Positions 23,000-33,473 of a DNA stretch of 64,000 bases are shown piece by piece. Within the stretch, counting starts at the first letter, position 1, and each line of letters opens with the position of its first letter. The notes beneath the pieces are model-generated. The model was not told the origin of the DNA. It saw only the letters and a list, made by a program, of their open reading frames with translations, and ran no database searches. Made by a program: the position numbers and the translations under genes. The DNA is from Athripsodes cinereus (taxonomy: Eukaryota > Arthropoda > Insecta > Trichoptera > Leptoceridae), in contig OX388314.1 of NCBI GenBank assembly GCA_947579605.1, positions 26,980,000 through 27,043,999 on the forward strand, written 5' to 3'.

Positions 23000-23359
23000 A
23001 TATTGCACAAGAACCTATTCATATTTTTATGGAACATGCATGAAATATGTCATGTCTATTACTTGTTTGAAAATGTGTACATAGCGCATGCACACACTTA
23101 AGTTCTGATTGAATTGATTCATGTACCAGATTTTTCTATAAAATTGCGGCAAAAATTAAAGAACACATGTTTAAAACCAAAAGAACATATTCACATTTGT
23201 ATGGAACATGTCCATTATTTGTATGAAAATGTGTCCATAGTGTATGCACAAGCTAAAATTCTGATTGAATTGATTCATATACCAGATTTTTCTATGGAAA
23301 TTGCGGCAAAAAATAAAGAACAAAAGTTTACAGATGTTTTATCAGAAAAAAAGTTTTGA
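23000..23359 (+). repeat. Direct duplication of 156 bp with a preserved frame
   Basis: 'ttctgattgaattgattcat' at 23103 recurs at 23259, and most of the preceding 150 bp is also duplicated ('aaaatgtgt.catag', 'catttgtatggaacatg'). The spacing is 52 codons, and both copies read IELIH(V/I)PDFS in the same frame (23114-23359, 81 codons, stop TGA). I do not recognise the protein; no stop-free frame extends left of 23102. It may be a decayed coding remnant or chance. Confidence 0.45.
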
Positions 23360-23399
23360 AAAGATGCACAGCCTTCAAGACAAAGTTTACCACAGTGTA

Positions 23400-24470
23400 A
23401 GCTTAAGAATTAAAAGAAGAGAATTATAGTGCTTTTAAAAGTGAAAAAGTCAAGTTCGTGTTGGAGAAGAAACTTGAATATAGTTTTCTTTTTTACTTCT
23501 TATAGAATTCTACAGTTATCCTTTGTTCCATAATAATTTTACTCACCATTTTTTATTGAGCCAACTTTTAATAATTATTTTAAAACATCCATCATGCTGC
23601 GGTTTTTGTGATACAATTACAATTTTTTTATAAAGAATGAACAAGTTATTTTGCATATTTTAAACTGTGGGAAGATTTTATCGGGGGGAGCCCTTCAGGC
23701 GATCTCTGAGGCCTCTCATATAAATAAAAGATTTTGTTCGATGTGTGTGGATGACACAAGAACTAAAATTCCTGAAACATCCATGGGTAACGGAGGGTAT
23801 AACCATGAATTGGAAATAATTAATGCTTATTTATACTTGACCTCAACTAAATCAGGTTTAAAAATTAGATTGATAATCAATTTCTAATGAAAAATAAAAA
23901 ATAACAAATTCTAATGTTTTGAGCCTCTTTAGTTCACGAGATTTCAGGTATTTTCATGTCACTCTATTACGATAAATCTTTACTATGAAAACGACAGCAC
24001 AGCAATTGACACAGAGTCACTCTGAATGGAGGAGAATCAGTCACTCTGTTTACTGCCTTGTGCTGCCGAGAAAAGCTCTAGAGAGTTAAAATAATATGTT
24101 TCATGTTTTCTTATAAATTGGTTCACATCCACGTATGTTGTTTGTAATAATTTAAAACAATATTCTTGTAAAAGTAGCAATGAAATCAAAATACCATAAT
24201 GTAGACGCATGTACCTGGAATTCAACTTGCTGGTTAGATCTGCTGAATCGTAATGTTTGTTTTAAAAGTTAAGAATACTCTATGAAATTACACACAGTCA
24301 GACGTAGTAATAGACAATATAAGTATACGAGAGAGTAAGAAGAATAAGTTTAGAGGAGTGTAGAAAACTTTCAAAAGAACAATACGTGAAGAATATTACT
24401 ATTGCGTATACTAGATTTATAACCTAGCTTTATTTACTTAGGGAATGCGTCCATTTCAAGTACAATATGT
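23400..24470. other. No recognisable gene
   Basis: AT-rich; the frame at 23651-23887 has no family signature I know. Confidence 0.4.
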
Positions 24471-24474
24471 GAGT

Positions 24475-24535
24475 GTATCGTCGCGTTAGTACTCATTATA
24501 CAAGATTCATATCTTAGTTTTGAACTATGTAGCTT
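24475..24535 (+). repeat. 3' fragment of the tRNA-SINE family
   Basis: 'ttatacaagattcatatctt' and 'agttttgaacta' match the 3' body of the SINE copies ending at 41815 and 62312 (read on their minus strand). Confidence 0.4.
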
Positions 24536-24724
24536 CAAATAAAATAAAATAAATGTAGCTTCGTTTACGTGAATTTTCTATATAATTATGTTATATGTTT
24601 AAAAATCATTTACAGAAGCTTTAGTCACACAATCAAAAGCAAATGAAAGTTCTTTTATCTTTCTCTCATCTATAGAGCGTATTTTATGATAAAAAAAGTT
24701 AAAACCTAATTCATTCATAAACTG

Positions 24725-24795
24725 AAAAAAAACACAGTATGTAGTTAACTTAAATAAAAGTCATTTTGAAGTTAACTACATACTGTGTTTTTTTT
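24725..24795. mobile_element. Foldback hairpin, 27-bp perfect arms
   Basis: 24725-24751 and 24769-24795 are perfect inverted copies (A8 + 'cacagtatgtagttaactt') around a 17-bp loop. It is probably the remains of a MITE. Confidence 0.85.
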
Positions 24796-24998
24796 CTATT
24801 TATCTTGAAATGGACTTTCAACAAGTACCATCGGTCAATAACTTTGAAATCATTCATAAACGTTTTAAAATTTCAATAATACCAATTAGTCATATTATAA
24901 GTAAGGGCAGTAAATTTCTCATTCTTCAATATTTGTTATATTTATCTTCAATATTTGTAATAATAATAATAAAATAAAATTAAAAAAAAAAAAAAATC

Positions 24999-25104
24999 AG
25001 TGGTTCCCAAACTTGATTGGACTCCGACCCATAGTTTTGAAAATTCTGATATAGATAGCACTAAACGGCGCCATTTGCATATGGCGCCGTTTAGTGATCC
25101 GTGA
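24999..25104. mobile_element. hAT-like terminal sequence with a perfect palindrome
   Basis: 'cagtggttcccaaactt' at 25000 looks like the CAGNGGTTCNCAAACT ends of many hAT elements. Its partner end is not visible. At 25061-25098 a 16-bp perfect stem ('cactaaacggcgccat', loop of 6) stands next to the LINE fragment. Confidence 0.45.
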
Positions 25105-25300
25105 CCATCTCAAGAACGCCGTGAAATCTCTTGAACAGTAATATTTGTTCCGGAATGTGGTAGTAGATTGGTTCTGTCTTAGATCCGTTGATAATAATCA
25201 GTTCCAAGCAGTCAGTCCTGCGACGCTGAAGCTCCTCTCGGCGATTTTGAAAATGTTTGCCTAGTTGAGTTCTACAAGCTTGTTGACAGCAGTGAAAGCT
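25105..25300 (-). pseudogene. CR1/L2-like LINE fragment, RT C-terminus
   Basis: A minus frame reads KIAERSFSVAGLTAWN, a stop, then a Ser/Thr- and Phe/Arg-containing stretch. This fits the 'xRSFSVAGPxxWNSLPxxLRxxxSxxxFRxxLK' C-terminus of CR1/L2-type RTs. A related fragment is at 26930-27062 on the other strand. Other frames over this region (e.g. 25091-25306) are shadows. Confidence 0.65.
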
Positions 25301-25515
25301 GAGCACAATGATTGCCTCAGAGTTTCGTTGACGAGACAGAGTTCAGCATGGCATAGAGATGCCGTGCTGCTTAATTTTTATGTAATGAAATGTATAACTC
25401 CATTGAATCGAATTATTAATTTCTAACTATTTCCAAATAGGAAATGGAATTTCAATTTATTGATAAATAAATATATAATTATATAGGTGTCATTTAAATC
25501 ACATTCCTTTTCATC

Positions 25516-25662
25516 ATGGACATAGAAGTAGGACTCAAAAGACTAGGCACACCAGTGACCACCTGGATATCCACAATGGCTAGGGATCTGAGGGAGGCAG
25601 AGTTGCCCCCTGCGTCGTTAAGAGGACGCAGGGGACCGGAGGACTTGGAGGATAAGAACTAG
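25516..25662 (+). pseudogene. LINE C-terminal fragment, RTE-like
   Basis: A 48-codon frame ends TTWISTMARDLREAEL, then LRGRRGPEDLED and TAG. The TWxxTVxRDL...GLP...DRxxW pattern is typical of the last residues of RTE-type LINE proteins. A purine-rich stretch (GAAGAA repeats, 25690-25715) follows. Confidence 0.45.
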
Positions 25663-25999
25663 GAGAGCCGATCTCAAATAAATAGAATGAAGAAGAGGGC
25701 GAAGAAGAAGAAGACGGGTGTCAGTTAAGTTTTTATTTCAATTTATTTAATAAAAAAAAGATTATTTATAAAATGCAGAGATGTGCAAAATACTTTCAAA
25801 AAAGTATTTAAATACAAAATACAAATACTTTTGAATTTTTGTATTTCAAATACAAAATACTAAATACTTTTTCAAAATGGTATTTAAATACAAAATACAA
25901 AATACGTATTTTCAAAATACTTTTTTAAAATACCTTTTTAAAATACTTTTTACAAATAGTCGAACAAGGTGTAAGACAAAAGTATTTAATATTTAAACC

Positions 26000-26462
26000 A
26001 TTGATGAATGAAAGAGAAATTAAAAACTGGACAAAAGTATACATAAATGGAGAAAGGGTTGACATGATTCGATATAGCATTGCTTGCAGACAATTGATGA
26101 ATGCCATTGATGAATGAAAAACTGGACAAGAGTATACATAAATGGAGAAAGGGTTGACATGATTCGATATAGCATTGCTTGCAGACAATTGATGAATGAA
26201 AAATTGGACAAGAGTATACATAAATGGAGAAAGGGTTGACATGATTCGATATAGCATTGCTTGCAGACAATTGATGAATGCCATTGATGAATGAAAAACT
26301 GGACAAGAGTATACATAAATGGAGAAAGGGTTGACATGATTCGATATAGCATTGCTTGCAGACAATTGATGAATGCCATTGATGAATGAAAAACTGGACA
26401 AGAGTATACAGAAATGGAGAAAGGGTTGACATGATTCGATATATCATTGTTTGCAGACAATG
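26000..26462. repeat. Tandem array, five copies of a 95-bp unit
   Basis: The word 'ggagaaagggttgacatgat' recurs at 26049, 26144, 26226, 26321 and 26416: spacings 95, 82, 95 and 95. The short unit lacks 13 bp ('gccattgatgaat'). Long apparent reading frames on the minus strand (up to 167 codons, in three frames) are products of the repeat and not genes. Confidence 0.95.
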
Positions 26463-26929
26463 AGGATGAGCCTTAGGAAGAACTGTCAAAATAGAATAAA
26501 AAAATTAATTAAGTCTTGACAAAATGTACGGTTGTTAGAAGAGATAAGCCGAAAATTGTCATAAATGGATTGAGTATCATCAAGCAGGTAAGAGAATTCC
26601 TGACTTGGGCTGCAAAATAAATCAGAATGGATAATCCAAATCTGAAATCGTATGGACTACTGTAACATCATACATACAGTATACAGGACTGCTCCAGACT
26701 CTTCCTTATCGTCTTCAGATGGTTTTTAGTGTTGCCTCCGGATAATTTACAGAGAGAATAAGAGCTGCCACATAACTTCACTACTAAGAAGTCTACACTA
26801 ACTGAGAGTCCTAGAGATACTGGTGTTTAAACTGTGTCTCACTGTCCACAAGGCAGCACACTACCCACTGAGCTGTTCCGCTGACGAAAATGTGTGGCGA
26901 AGGCTGTGCTCAGCTTCTTAAACTCGTTG

Positions 26930-27070
26930 AACTCAAAAGGGCAAATACCTCTAAATTTGCAGAAAGAAGAAACGAAGTCGCAGCGTCATCTGCCTGGAAT
27001 AGATTGCCTTCAGACAAAATTGAAAATGCTACCATTCAGGAGAAATCACAGCGCCCTTGAAATGGCCATG
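26930..27070 (+). pseudogene. CR1/L2-like LINE fragment inside the hAT element
   Basis: One frame reads ERRNEVAASSAWNRLPSDKIENAT, i.e. the RT C-terminal 'VAxxxxWNxLPxxI' block. It is followed by 'ggatcgttaaacggcg', the same junction words as at 25080-25110. Captured, non-functional. Confidence 0.6.
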
Positions 27071-27429
27071 GATCGTTAAACGGCGTCATGTATAATTTGT
27101 TCAATCATCATTATTATGTGTGTATATCTCAAACATGGAGTAGGTACTCTAATGGAAACGTTGTATTTATAATTCAACAAATTGGCAAAAAAAGCTTGCG
27201 TACGCGCATATCAATTAATGGCAGAATTTTGTTTCAAACAATAAAAAGGTATTTTGTAAAAGTATTTTGTGTAAAATACAAAATACTCAAAAAAATTATT
27301 TCAAATAAAATACAAAATACTTTTTACAAAAAGATATTTGAAATACAAAATACAAATACGTATTTTGTATTTTGTATTTGTATTTTAAATACTTTTATTT
27401 GAAATACGTCACATCTCTGATAAAATGTT

Positions 27430-28360
27430 TTGTCCAGATGTGAGACTAAAAATCCAGGAGCAAAGTGCCTAATAAATAGAAACTCAAAAAGTAGCGGTCC
27501 TATTTTAATCGAATCGCTAGCAATATTTCACAATAAAACATTTATATCTAAAAGTTTGTATTGCCTTCAACTATTTTCTAGAAATCAAAATATAAATCTG
27601 TTTTTCGTACTGTGCACCAAAGTATGTATATATTCTTTGGTCAGAGGGTAAAGTGGGGTAGAAGGACAGTATGTGGCCCGGGTCGACATGGGGAACTCAT
27701 GGGAGCATGAAATTCTATTAAAACTTTGTTATGAAAACATTCAATATTAGTATTTATTAATAAGCCAACTAAACTTCAATAATTTTATTGTATTCCTATA
27801 TCAAACGGTGCTTCGGAAGAATAGAATATTGACAAAATATGCTTTGAGCTATTATATATTTTTGGTACTTTGAAAGTATCTAATGAAAATCAATTAAAAT
27901 TTCAAAAAATTCAGTATTAACGAGCTGTGATTGAGTTAATTTCTAGGTAGCCATATAAATGTATTTAAACTTGTGCAAGAATATTTTCACAAACTGTCCG
28001 GTCTTATAAGCCTATTCGGAGATTGATAAACAAAATTGAAAAAAAATATGGAAAATATCTGTGTGCGGAAGTAAAAAGGAGATTAATCAAAAACCCCTAC
28101 AATACGATACAACATGAAATTTAAAAAAGTTTTTTCTATTTAAACAGTTTATTTTTTAATTCAAATCGGGTGCATCACTTCAGTAGTAAGTCCAGCAAAT
28201 CCTCTACAAAAGTTTTGCAAGTTACTTTAAACATTCAACAAAATTAAGGAAAATGCATTTAACATCACTATGTGTATATTTAAAAGATGTACAACATTTT
28301 TGATTCAGCGACAATGTATGTCATTTAATCTAAAGGACTTATATTATTAAAAGAAGACCT
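27430..28360. other. No recognisable gene
   Basis: 27650-27710 is unusually GC-rich ('ggcccgggtcgacatgggg') for this window, but I see no matching inverted end. Confidence 0.4.
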
Positions 28361-28364
28361 CCTA

Positions 28365-28407
28365 CATTACATGCAGTTGGTCTACTGGCTACCCCACTTG
28401 TGGGCGA
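28365..28407 (+). repeat. Dispersed repeat DR250, short fragment
   Basis: 'catgcagttggtctactggc' followed by 'taccccacttgtgggcg'. Confidence 0.6.
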
Positions 28408-28814
28408 TTGTACAAAACCCAAAATCGTGCACAACACCCTCGAATGAACAAATACGCTCACTTCATGAAAGCAAGGTGATCGTGTTCGCAATTCTCCGAC
28501 TGTATCTCTCGTACATTCACACATGGATTATTTTATGAATTAATATTTTCCATAATAACCACTATAATATGCATGAAGTTACCAAACGTGTTATTAATAA
28601 TATGCATAAAAGTTAAAACTATTATAGGTACCTACCGAAACTATTATAGGTATCTGTTGATGAAACTGAATATTCCATTGCCATTTTCGTATCGGCCAAA
28701 ACCAAAACCCGAAATTCTAACACTGTTCATTACACTTTATGCACTCTCACGATACATGTCATAAAAAGGTATACTGTGGATGCACTTTATGGCGTCACAA
28801 CTTCCAATAGTTTT

Positions 28815-28950
28815 GGGTTAATTAGAAGATATCGCTTCTGCGATAAACTCGCCCATCGCATAGTATAATTTATTCGTACCACCTTATTTTACATTTTTGT
28901 ATTATGTTCTATATTGCGCAATAAAGATTATTATTATCATTATTGATAAT
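28815..28950 (+). repeat. LINE/SINE 3' tail, 'TGCGATAAACTCGCCCAT' type with (ATT)n
   Basis: 'agatatcgcttctgcgataa' and 'actcgcccatcgca', then a 'gcaataaag' polyadenylation-like word and (TTA/ATT)n. It matches 46075-46212 over its length. Confidence 0.6.
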
Positions 28951-29701
28951 TTAAATTTTCTTATGATTCTCACCACTCGTCTATTTTTCGTGCATAAAAT
29001 ATTGAATTATTTGTAGGTGTGACGTCACAACTCACTAAAAAATATTGCACGAAAATTCGTGATACTTACTGAGGAGACTGGTATCTGCCCTATGCTCCCG
29101 AGAGGAGCGTCAAGGGCAATGTGATTATGGTGATGATATAAATTGCAATTAATTTTAAGGTAACTAAATTTTATGGTAATTATTTTTTGAAATAAATAAA
29201 AATAAGTAGAATTCGGTGTCTATTTTCGAATATTGGACAACTTTTCGTAGGGCCATTGGTCGTGTTCGATATTTATTTTAACATAACTATACCTACCTAC
29301 AGTTCTTGTCGTACAAATATAGGCAGATTGAACCTCCGTACTCGTTTTATGTACTAATATTATATTCAATGATTGTTTGATATTCAATGGGCTCCATCTC
29401 CCCATTAGGTCATATCTGGTGGCTACCATTGCATCTATTATATAAGCATATTTTCATATAAAATAATTATTTCATAAAGTATGCTCATAAAGAAATGGTT
29501 TTTCTTTGAGAATAATTATTCATGAAAGATTATGTGGATTGCATGAGTTGTGACAGAATAGCCCATATCCTACTAGGCCGAAGATTGCCAAATGGCTACC
29601 TAAAATGTGGAAGAATATCTGGTCTTCAGCGTCACAATAGGAGACAAATTTTGAAAAAACAGATCAATGATCTACTACATGCAAGCAGAAGAAGAAGATA
29701 T

Positions 29702-29890
29702 CTATTTATTTAATTTATTTTTACTGTACATTAATAGCAGTTTTGGCTGAGCGTAGGGATCTATTTGCAGATGTTTTAGGAACGTAGAGCTCAAAAAGTG
29801 ACTGAGGTGCCAAATTATTCAAAGCCTTATTGACCACAAGGCACAGTTTTTATTGAACCCTTTCATCTATAGCGTTTACATCTTGTTATA
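29702..29890 (-). pseudogene. CR1/L2-like LINE fragment, RT C-terminus
   Basis: The minus frame reads KLCLVVNKALNNLAPQSL, then SANRSLRSAKTAI, matching the 'KLxLxxYKxLxGLAPxYL...RSLRSS' block of CR1/L2 RTs. It is followed by an AAATAAAT tail. The gypsy element is inserted about 10 bp upstream of it in element sense. Confidence 0.65.
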
Positions 29891-29901
29891 ACTGTGTATG
29901 T

Positions 29902-30372
29902 TGTCATGGGACCTTTATAATTTAATATCCAAAAAATGGTACTTGTGTTGCCATCTATCGAAATCCTGTGAAAGCCCTGGCCCCTATCTAGAGAAATCGT
30001 AAATACCTTTTGCTATTATCATAAAAACAGATTCCTTCTTCTTGATCCTTTTCCGGGAGTCAGCCATTTTGGCCAGTCTCCTGCTATTCTTCTTACAATA
30101 GACATAGCAGGGGCTCGCTCCAAATAAAAATGTCTCTTCTCTTCTACAAAATACTGTGAGTGTCGCTATAATAATGTAATTCAGTATTAAAAACTGTGAA
30201 TTGTTTTGTTTGGTGTAATAATAATCTGTGTAACCATATTCTTCGTCAATAAACTGATCATACAACATCATGCTAGTGTTTCCTTAGCACAACCACCACA
30301 ATAAATTTACCCAACGATAAACCCTGAGAGAGTCACTGAAATCTGCCGACTATGGGAGAAATGTTACAGTTT
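29902..30372 (+). repeat. 5' LTR
   Basis: It begins TGTCATGGGA and the shared block ends ...TACAGTTT. It contains a 'tttataattt' TATA-like word near its start and AATAAA at 30123, a possible polyadenylation signal. It is 100% identical to 38532-39002. A 95-codon minus-strand open frame repeated in both LTRs is not supported as a gene. Confidence 0.95.
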
Positions 30373-30390
30373 GGCGCTCCAACGTGATGC
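30372..30390 (+). promoter_or_regulatory. Primer-binding site
   Basis: TGGCGCTCCAACGTG directly follows the LTR. TGG pairs with the CCA of a tRNA 3' end. It resembles both TGGCGCCCAACGTG-type sites and tRNA-Trp-type sites (ACGTGAT); I cannot tell which tRNA is used. Confidence 0.6.
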
Positions 30391-32393
30391 CTAATTATTG
30401 TGGTTTTTGTTGTGTTTGAAGTGAATTTAACAATGCATAAATGATAACATTAAATAGTGCGTAGATAAGTTCGTTACGTATCACGTGACCCACCCATGTT
30501 TCCATGCATCACCAACACACACACACTTCTCTAGAATGTTCGATCAAAAAACAGTTGAAATTTTCCCTTCTTCACAGCAAGACTGTACAACTTTGCTCTT
30601 CAAAAAAAATTTCACCGCGTGACCAATAAGGACTATAATGGTACTTCAGTGAATATTTGAGTTAAATAATCAGTGAAATAATAAGAACATTTTAATAATA
30701 ACCACATTTTAATTAATAAATAATCAAGTGTGTGATACATTTGCGCGCCCTCAAAAACTCATATAATAAAGAAGAAGAAACCGTTACATCACAAAGGAAT
30801 GAACGAGTCCATTTTTTTTTAATTATAAACAGTGTTAAAACAGAAACAATTTAATAATAAATATATGCGAAATACATTTAGTATCTTCAAAAAAAAAAAT
30901 CCGCTATATTGCAAGTACGATCGGATACTGATAATGAATGAAAAATTTAAGAAATAGATACGACAAGAAATTCACAAGATTGTGAACAGATACTCCAAAC
31001 TTTCCTAAGACGTCCAGATAATTTCCTTCTGATGAGATGAAGATCTCCAACGTTACAATCCCTTAAGAAGCCTGCTACCACCACTACGAAGGATGTCTAT
31101 GACGGAATTTTCTTCCTTGACGGTTCCTGACCTCCAATAGAAGGATGTCCCATGTTTTGTCATCTAGATCTGACGTTTCTTCGAGGCCTTCTTTATCTAC
31201 ACAGAGAACCCTTGATGCTTGATGGTTTTGAGGATGAGGAAATAAATGCTTCCTTCACTAGTAATAGACAACCTTATTCGTCTGACTACTACACAGGTTT
31301 TTATGGAAAAATATGGTGTTGTTGTGTTCATTTTGTACTGAAATATTTTGTATACCTACTATAGATACAGTTTTTTTTTACATGTTGTTCCATGCTTTGC
31401 CTTTTGTGCCAAAGAGATTGTAAAAATTCCAGTTTCAATTTTGCATAAATTCAAGTGATACTAGCTAAGATCATTTTACAATTATTTGCGGAATTATTTG
31501 TTTGTTAATGTAAGATTCTACACTGAGGGATCTACAAAGTAAGAATTGTAAAGTTGTAAATGTCTAGTTTGTGAAATATTCCAAGTAAAGTTTTTCTATA
31601 TCTGGCTAATTACACTCAAAAGTAAAGAAATTAAATTTAAATTCATTATACTTGTACCTACCTAGCGTGCGTGTCACGCGGGCTGTGGATGTATTTCTGT
31701 ATGGTTTGAAGTGAAATGATCATAGACCTCAATATTGCTGGAAGAGGCTTAACAAAACAGATTTGAATAATTACCAATAATTCTTTTACTCATATGCTGG
31801 AATTGTTAATTTTATGATATGTAATGTATGTAATGTTATGTCTACGATATTTCCAGGGAATGTCAAACTTTCCAGCGGTTTCCAAACTTTAACAATTTAA
31901 AAAAAAAATTGTTATTGATTTTTTTTCGAGTCTTATCAAAGGACAAGACTTCCAAACATTTTTTTTTGTATCCAATGATTCCCAACTGTTGAGATTTGAT
32001 GTTACAAAGGTTGCCAAATTTTTTTTGTTAACATTTTTTTTGCTTTGAGGAATTTTTTTTTGGATTCTTGGTAGGAGTCCATATTTCCTAGAGCAATTTT
32101 CAAACCAAGGTGTCCACTGTTTCTCAACTTTTTTTTGTTTTGGAAAAAATTTTTTTTTTCCTCTTTTAAAGAATTTTTTTTTTTAATTCCTGCAAGTCCA
32201 TCGCAATCTATCCAGCGCTGAATATTGGTACGTATAATCTTTTGTCTTGTTGATTATTATTTGCCAATTTTCTTTCAGATCGTCAATTCAAAACGTTTTG
32301 CATGTGCAATTTTTCTATTTCTCCTGTGTAAGGATCAACTTATATAGAAGAACCGTTTATTATTCTACTGTCATTGCAAGTTAGAATCTCAAA
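30391..32393 (+). other. Long (~2 kb) leader of the gypsy element
   Basis: No gag-like frame starts here. The last 400 bp (31890-32190) contain at least eight T8-T12 tracts separated by 'ttccaaact'-type words, so the RNA would be strongly U-rich. A 70-codon frame at 31152-31364 has no family signature. Leaders of this length are long for the family. Confidence 0.6.
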
Positions 32394-33473
32394 ATGTCTG
32401 GATCATCTTTTATGCCTATTTCGCGAGTCAATGTATCCAATTCCCGGACTCTTAAACACGCATTAACCCAGAGAGGTATAACGCCCAGCCATTCTCTCGC
32501 TGATCTTAGAGCTCAGTGTGTAAGTTTCAACAATAAGATCTCTGAAATGCCTCCATCAATTGAGAGTTCTGATTTGTCCAGTGACGCCGGTTCCAATTGT
32601 GCCATTACTACAGAAACTGTTAACCTCAGCCATCCCACTTCTCCTGCACACACTCTGTCATTGAATACTCCTCGACGTCAAACTACTTGTGTGCCTTTAA
32701 ATATCAATTTTTCTTCTTGGCCCATTCCTATCTTCAACGGTGAGGGTGATCTCATCGAATTTTTTACTCGATTAGAGGAAATATGTCTGTCTCGAAGATT
32801 TGACATAGCTTTACTGCCTACTGTTCTTCCAGAATTTCTAACCGAAAAAGCTCTTACCTTTTATCGAGCTGCTCGACTCAACACTTTGTGTTGGGAAGAT
32901 CTGAAAACCACCTTCCTCGACCGCTTTGATAACGAAAATATAACTTCTGAACGACGCATGAATATATGGTGTTCCAGACAATCACCTTCTGAAACCGCAT
33001 CCGATTACATTTCGCGTGTCACTATGATGAACAGAAGTCTGAAATCTCCTATTAGAGATTCGGAAATTCTAAAAATCGTTAAGAAAGGTCTTAAAACAAC
33101 TTTTGCGGCTGCCATAATTGGTGCAAATCCTTCCAACATAGTTGATTTGGAGCAAATATGTACTGGATTCGAACGTCTCACTCTTGTCACTTCTTCTTCT
33201 ATGCCTGCAACCTCAAATAATGCACCTCCTCCTACTCGCCCAAAGGTCGCATTTACCCATGATACACGTAGGAACAATAATTGTTATACTTGCGGTAAAC
33301 CAGGACACCTGGCCAGAGATTGTAAATTTAAAATGCCAACTCCTCGTACCTTTTATCGACCCCGTCATTTCTCTACAAATTCTAATGTCAATGCTTCTAA
33401 CACCTCACGAATTTCAATGCCTAATTTAAGTATGCCACCTCCTAACCTGTCTCGACGTCCAAAAAACTTGTAA
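32394..33473 (+). CDS. gag: Gag of the gypsy element
   Basis: 359 codons; the ATG context (caaaATG) is good for an insect. Residues ~118-230 form a retrotransposon Gag/capsid-like domain (WPIPIFNGEGD, then LTEKALTFYR, WEDLKTTFLDRF, ASDYISRV). A CX2CX4HX4C zinc knuckle is at C297, C300, H305 and C310 and should bind the element RNA. The tail is Ser/Pro/Asn-rich. The product assembles the cytoplasmic particle that holds RNA and Pol. The stop TAA (33471) lies 4 nt after an A AAA AAC heptamer and overlaps the pol frame. Confidence 0.92.
   Translation: MSGSSFMPISRVNVSNSRTLKHALTQRGITPSHSLADLRAQCVSFNNKISEMPPSIESSDLSSDAGSNCAITTETVNLSHPTSPAHTLSLNTPRRQTTCVPLNINFSSWPIPIFNGEGDLIEFFTRLEEICLSRRFDIALLPTVLPEFLTEKALTFYRAARLNTLCWEDLKTTFLDRFDNENITSERRMNIWCSRQSPSETASDYISRVTMMNRSLKSPIRDSEILKIVKKGLKTTFAAAIIGANPSNIVDLEQICTGFERLTLVTSSSMPATSNNAPPPTRPKVAFTHDTRRNNNCYTCGKPGHLARDCKFKMPTPRTFYRPRHFSTNSNVNASNTSRISMPNLSMPPPNLSRRPKNL

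Larger units (their letters stand above)
25776..27419. mobile_element. hAT-type non-autonomous element, 1644 bp, perfect 8-bp TSD
   Basis: The ends are CAGAGATGTG (25776) and its inverted copy CACATCTCTG (27410-27419). Long arms made of 'aaatacaaaatac' words continue inward to about 25960 and from about 27245. The 8 bp 'ataaaatg' occurs directly on both sides (25768-25775 and 27420-27427). CAG-type ends with an 8-bp duplication are diagnostic of hAT. The interior holds a 95-bp tandem array and a captured LINE fragment, but no transposase. Confidence 0.9.

Noticed and set aside
25925..26489. Overlapping 146-167-codon frames on the minus strand with repeated protein words
   Set aside because: They are generated by the 95-bp tandem array; because 95 is not a multiple of three, all three frames look open and repetitive.
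27650..27715. End of another GGGG-type TA element ('ggggtagaaggacagtatg')
   Set aside because: I found no inverted partner within several kb.
29984..30271. 95-codon minus frame, identical at 38614-38901
   Set aside because: It lies inside the two LTRs and is identical only because the LTRs are identical. No family signature.
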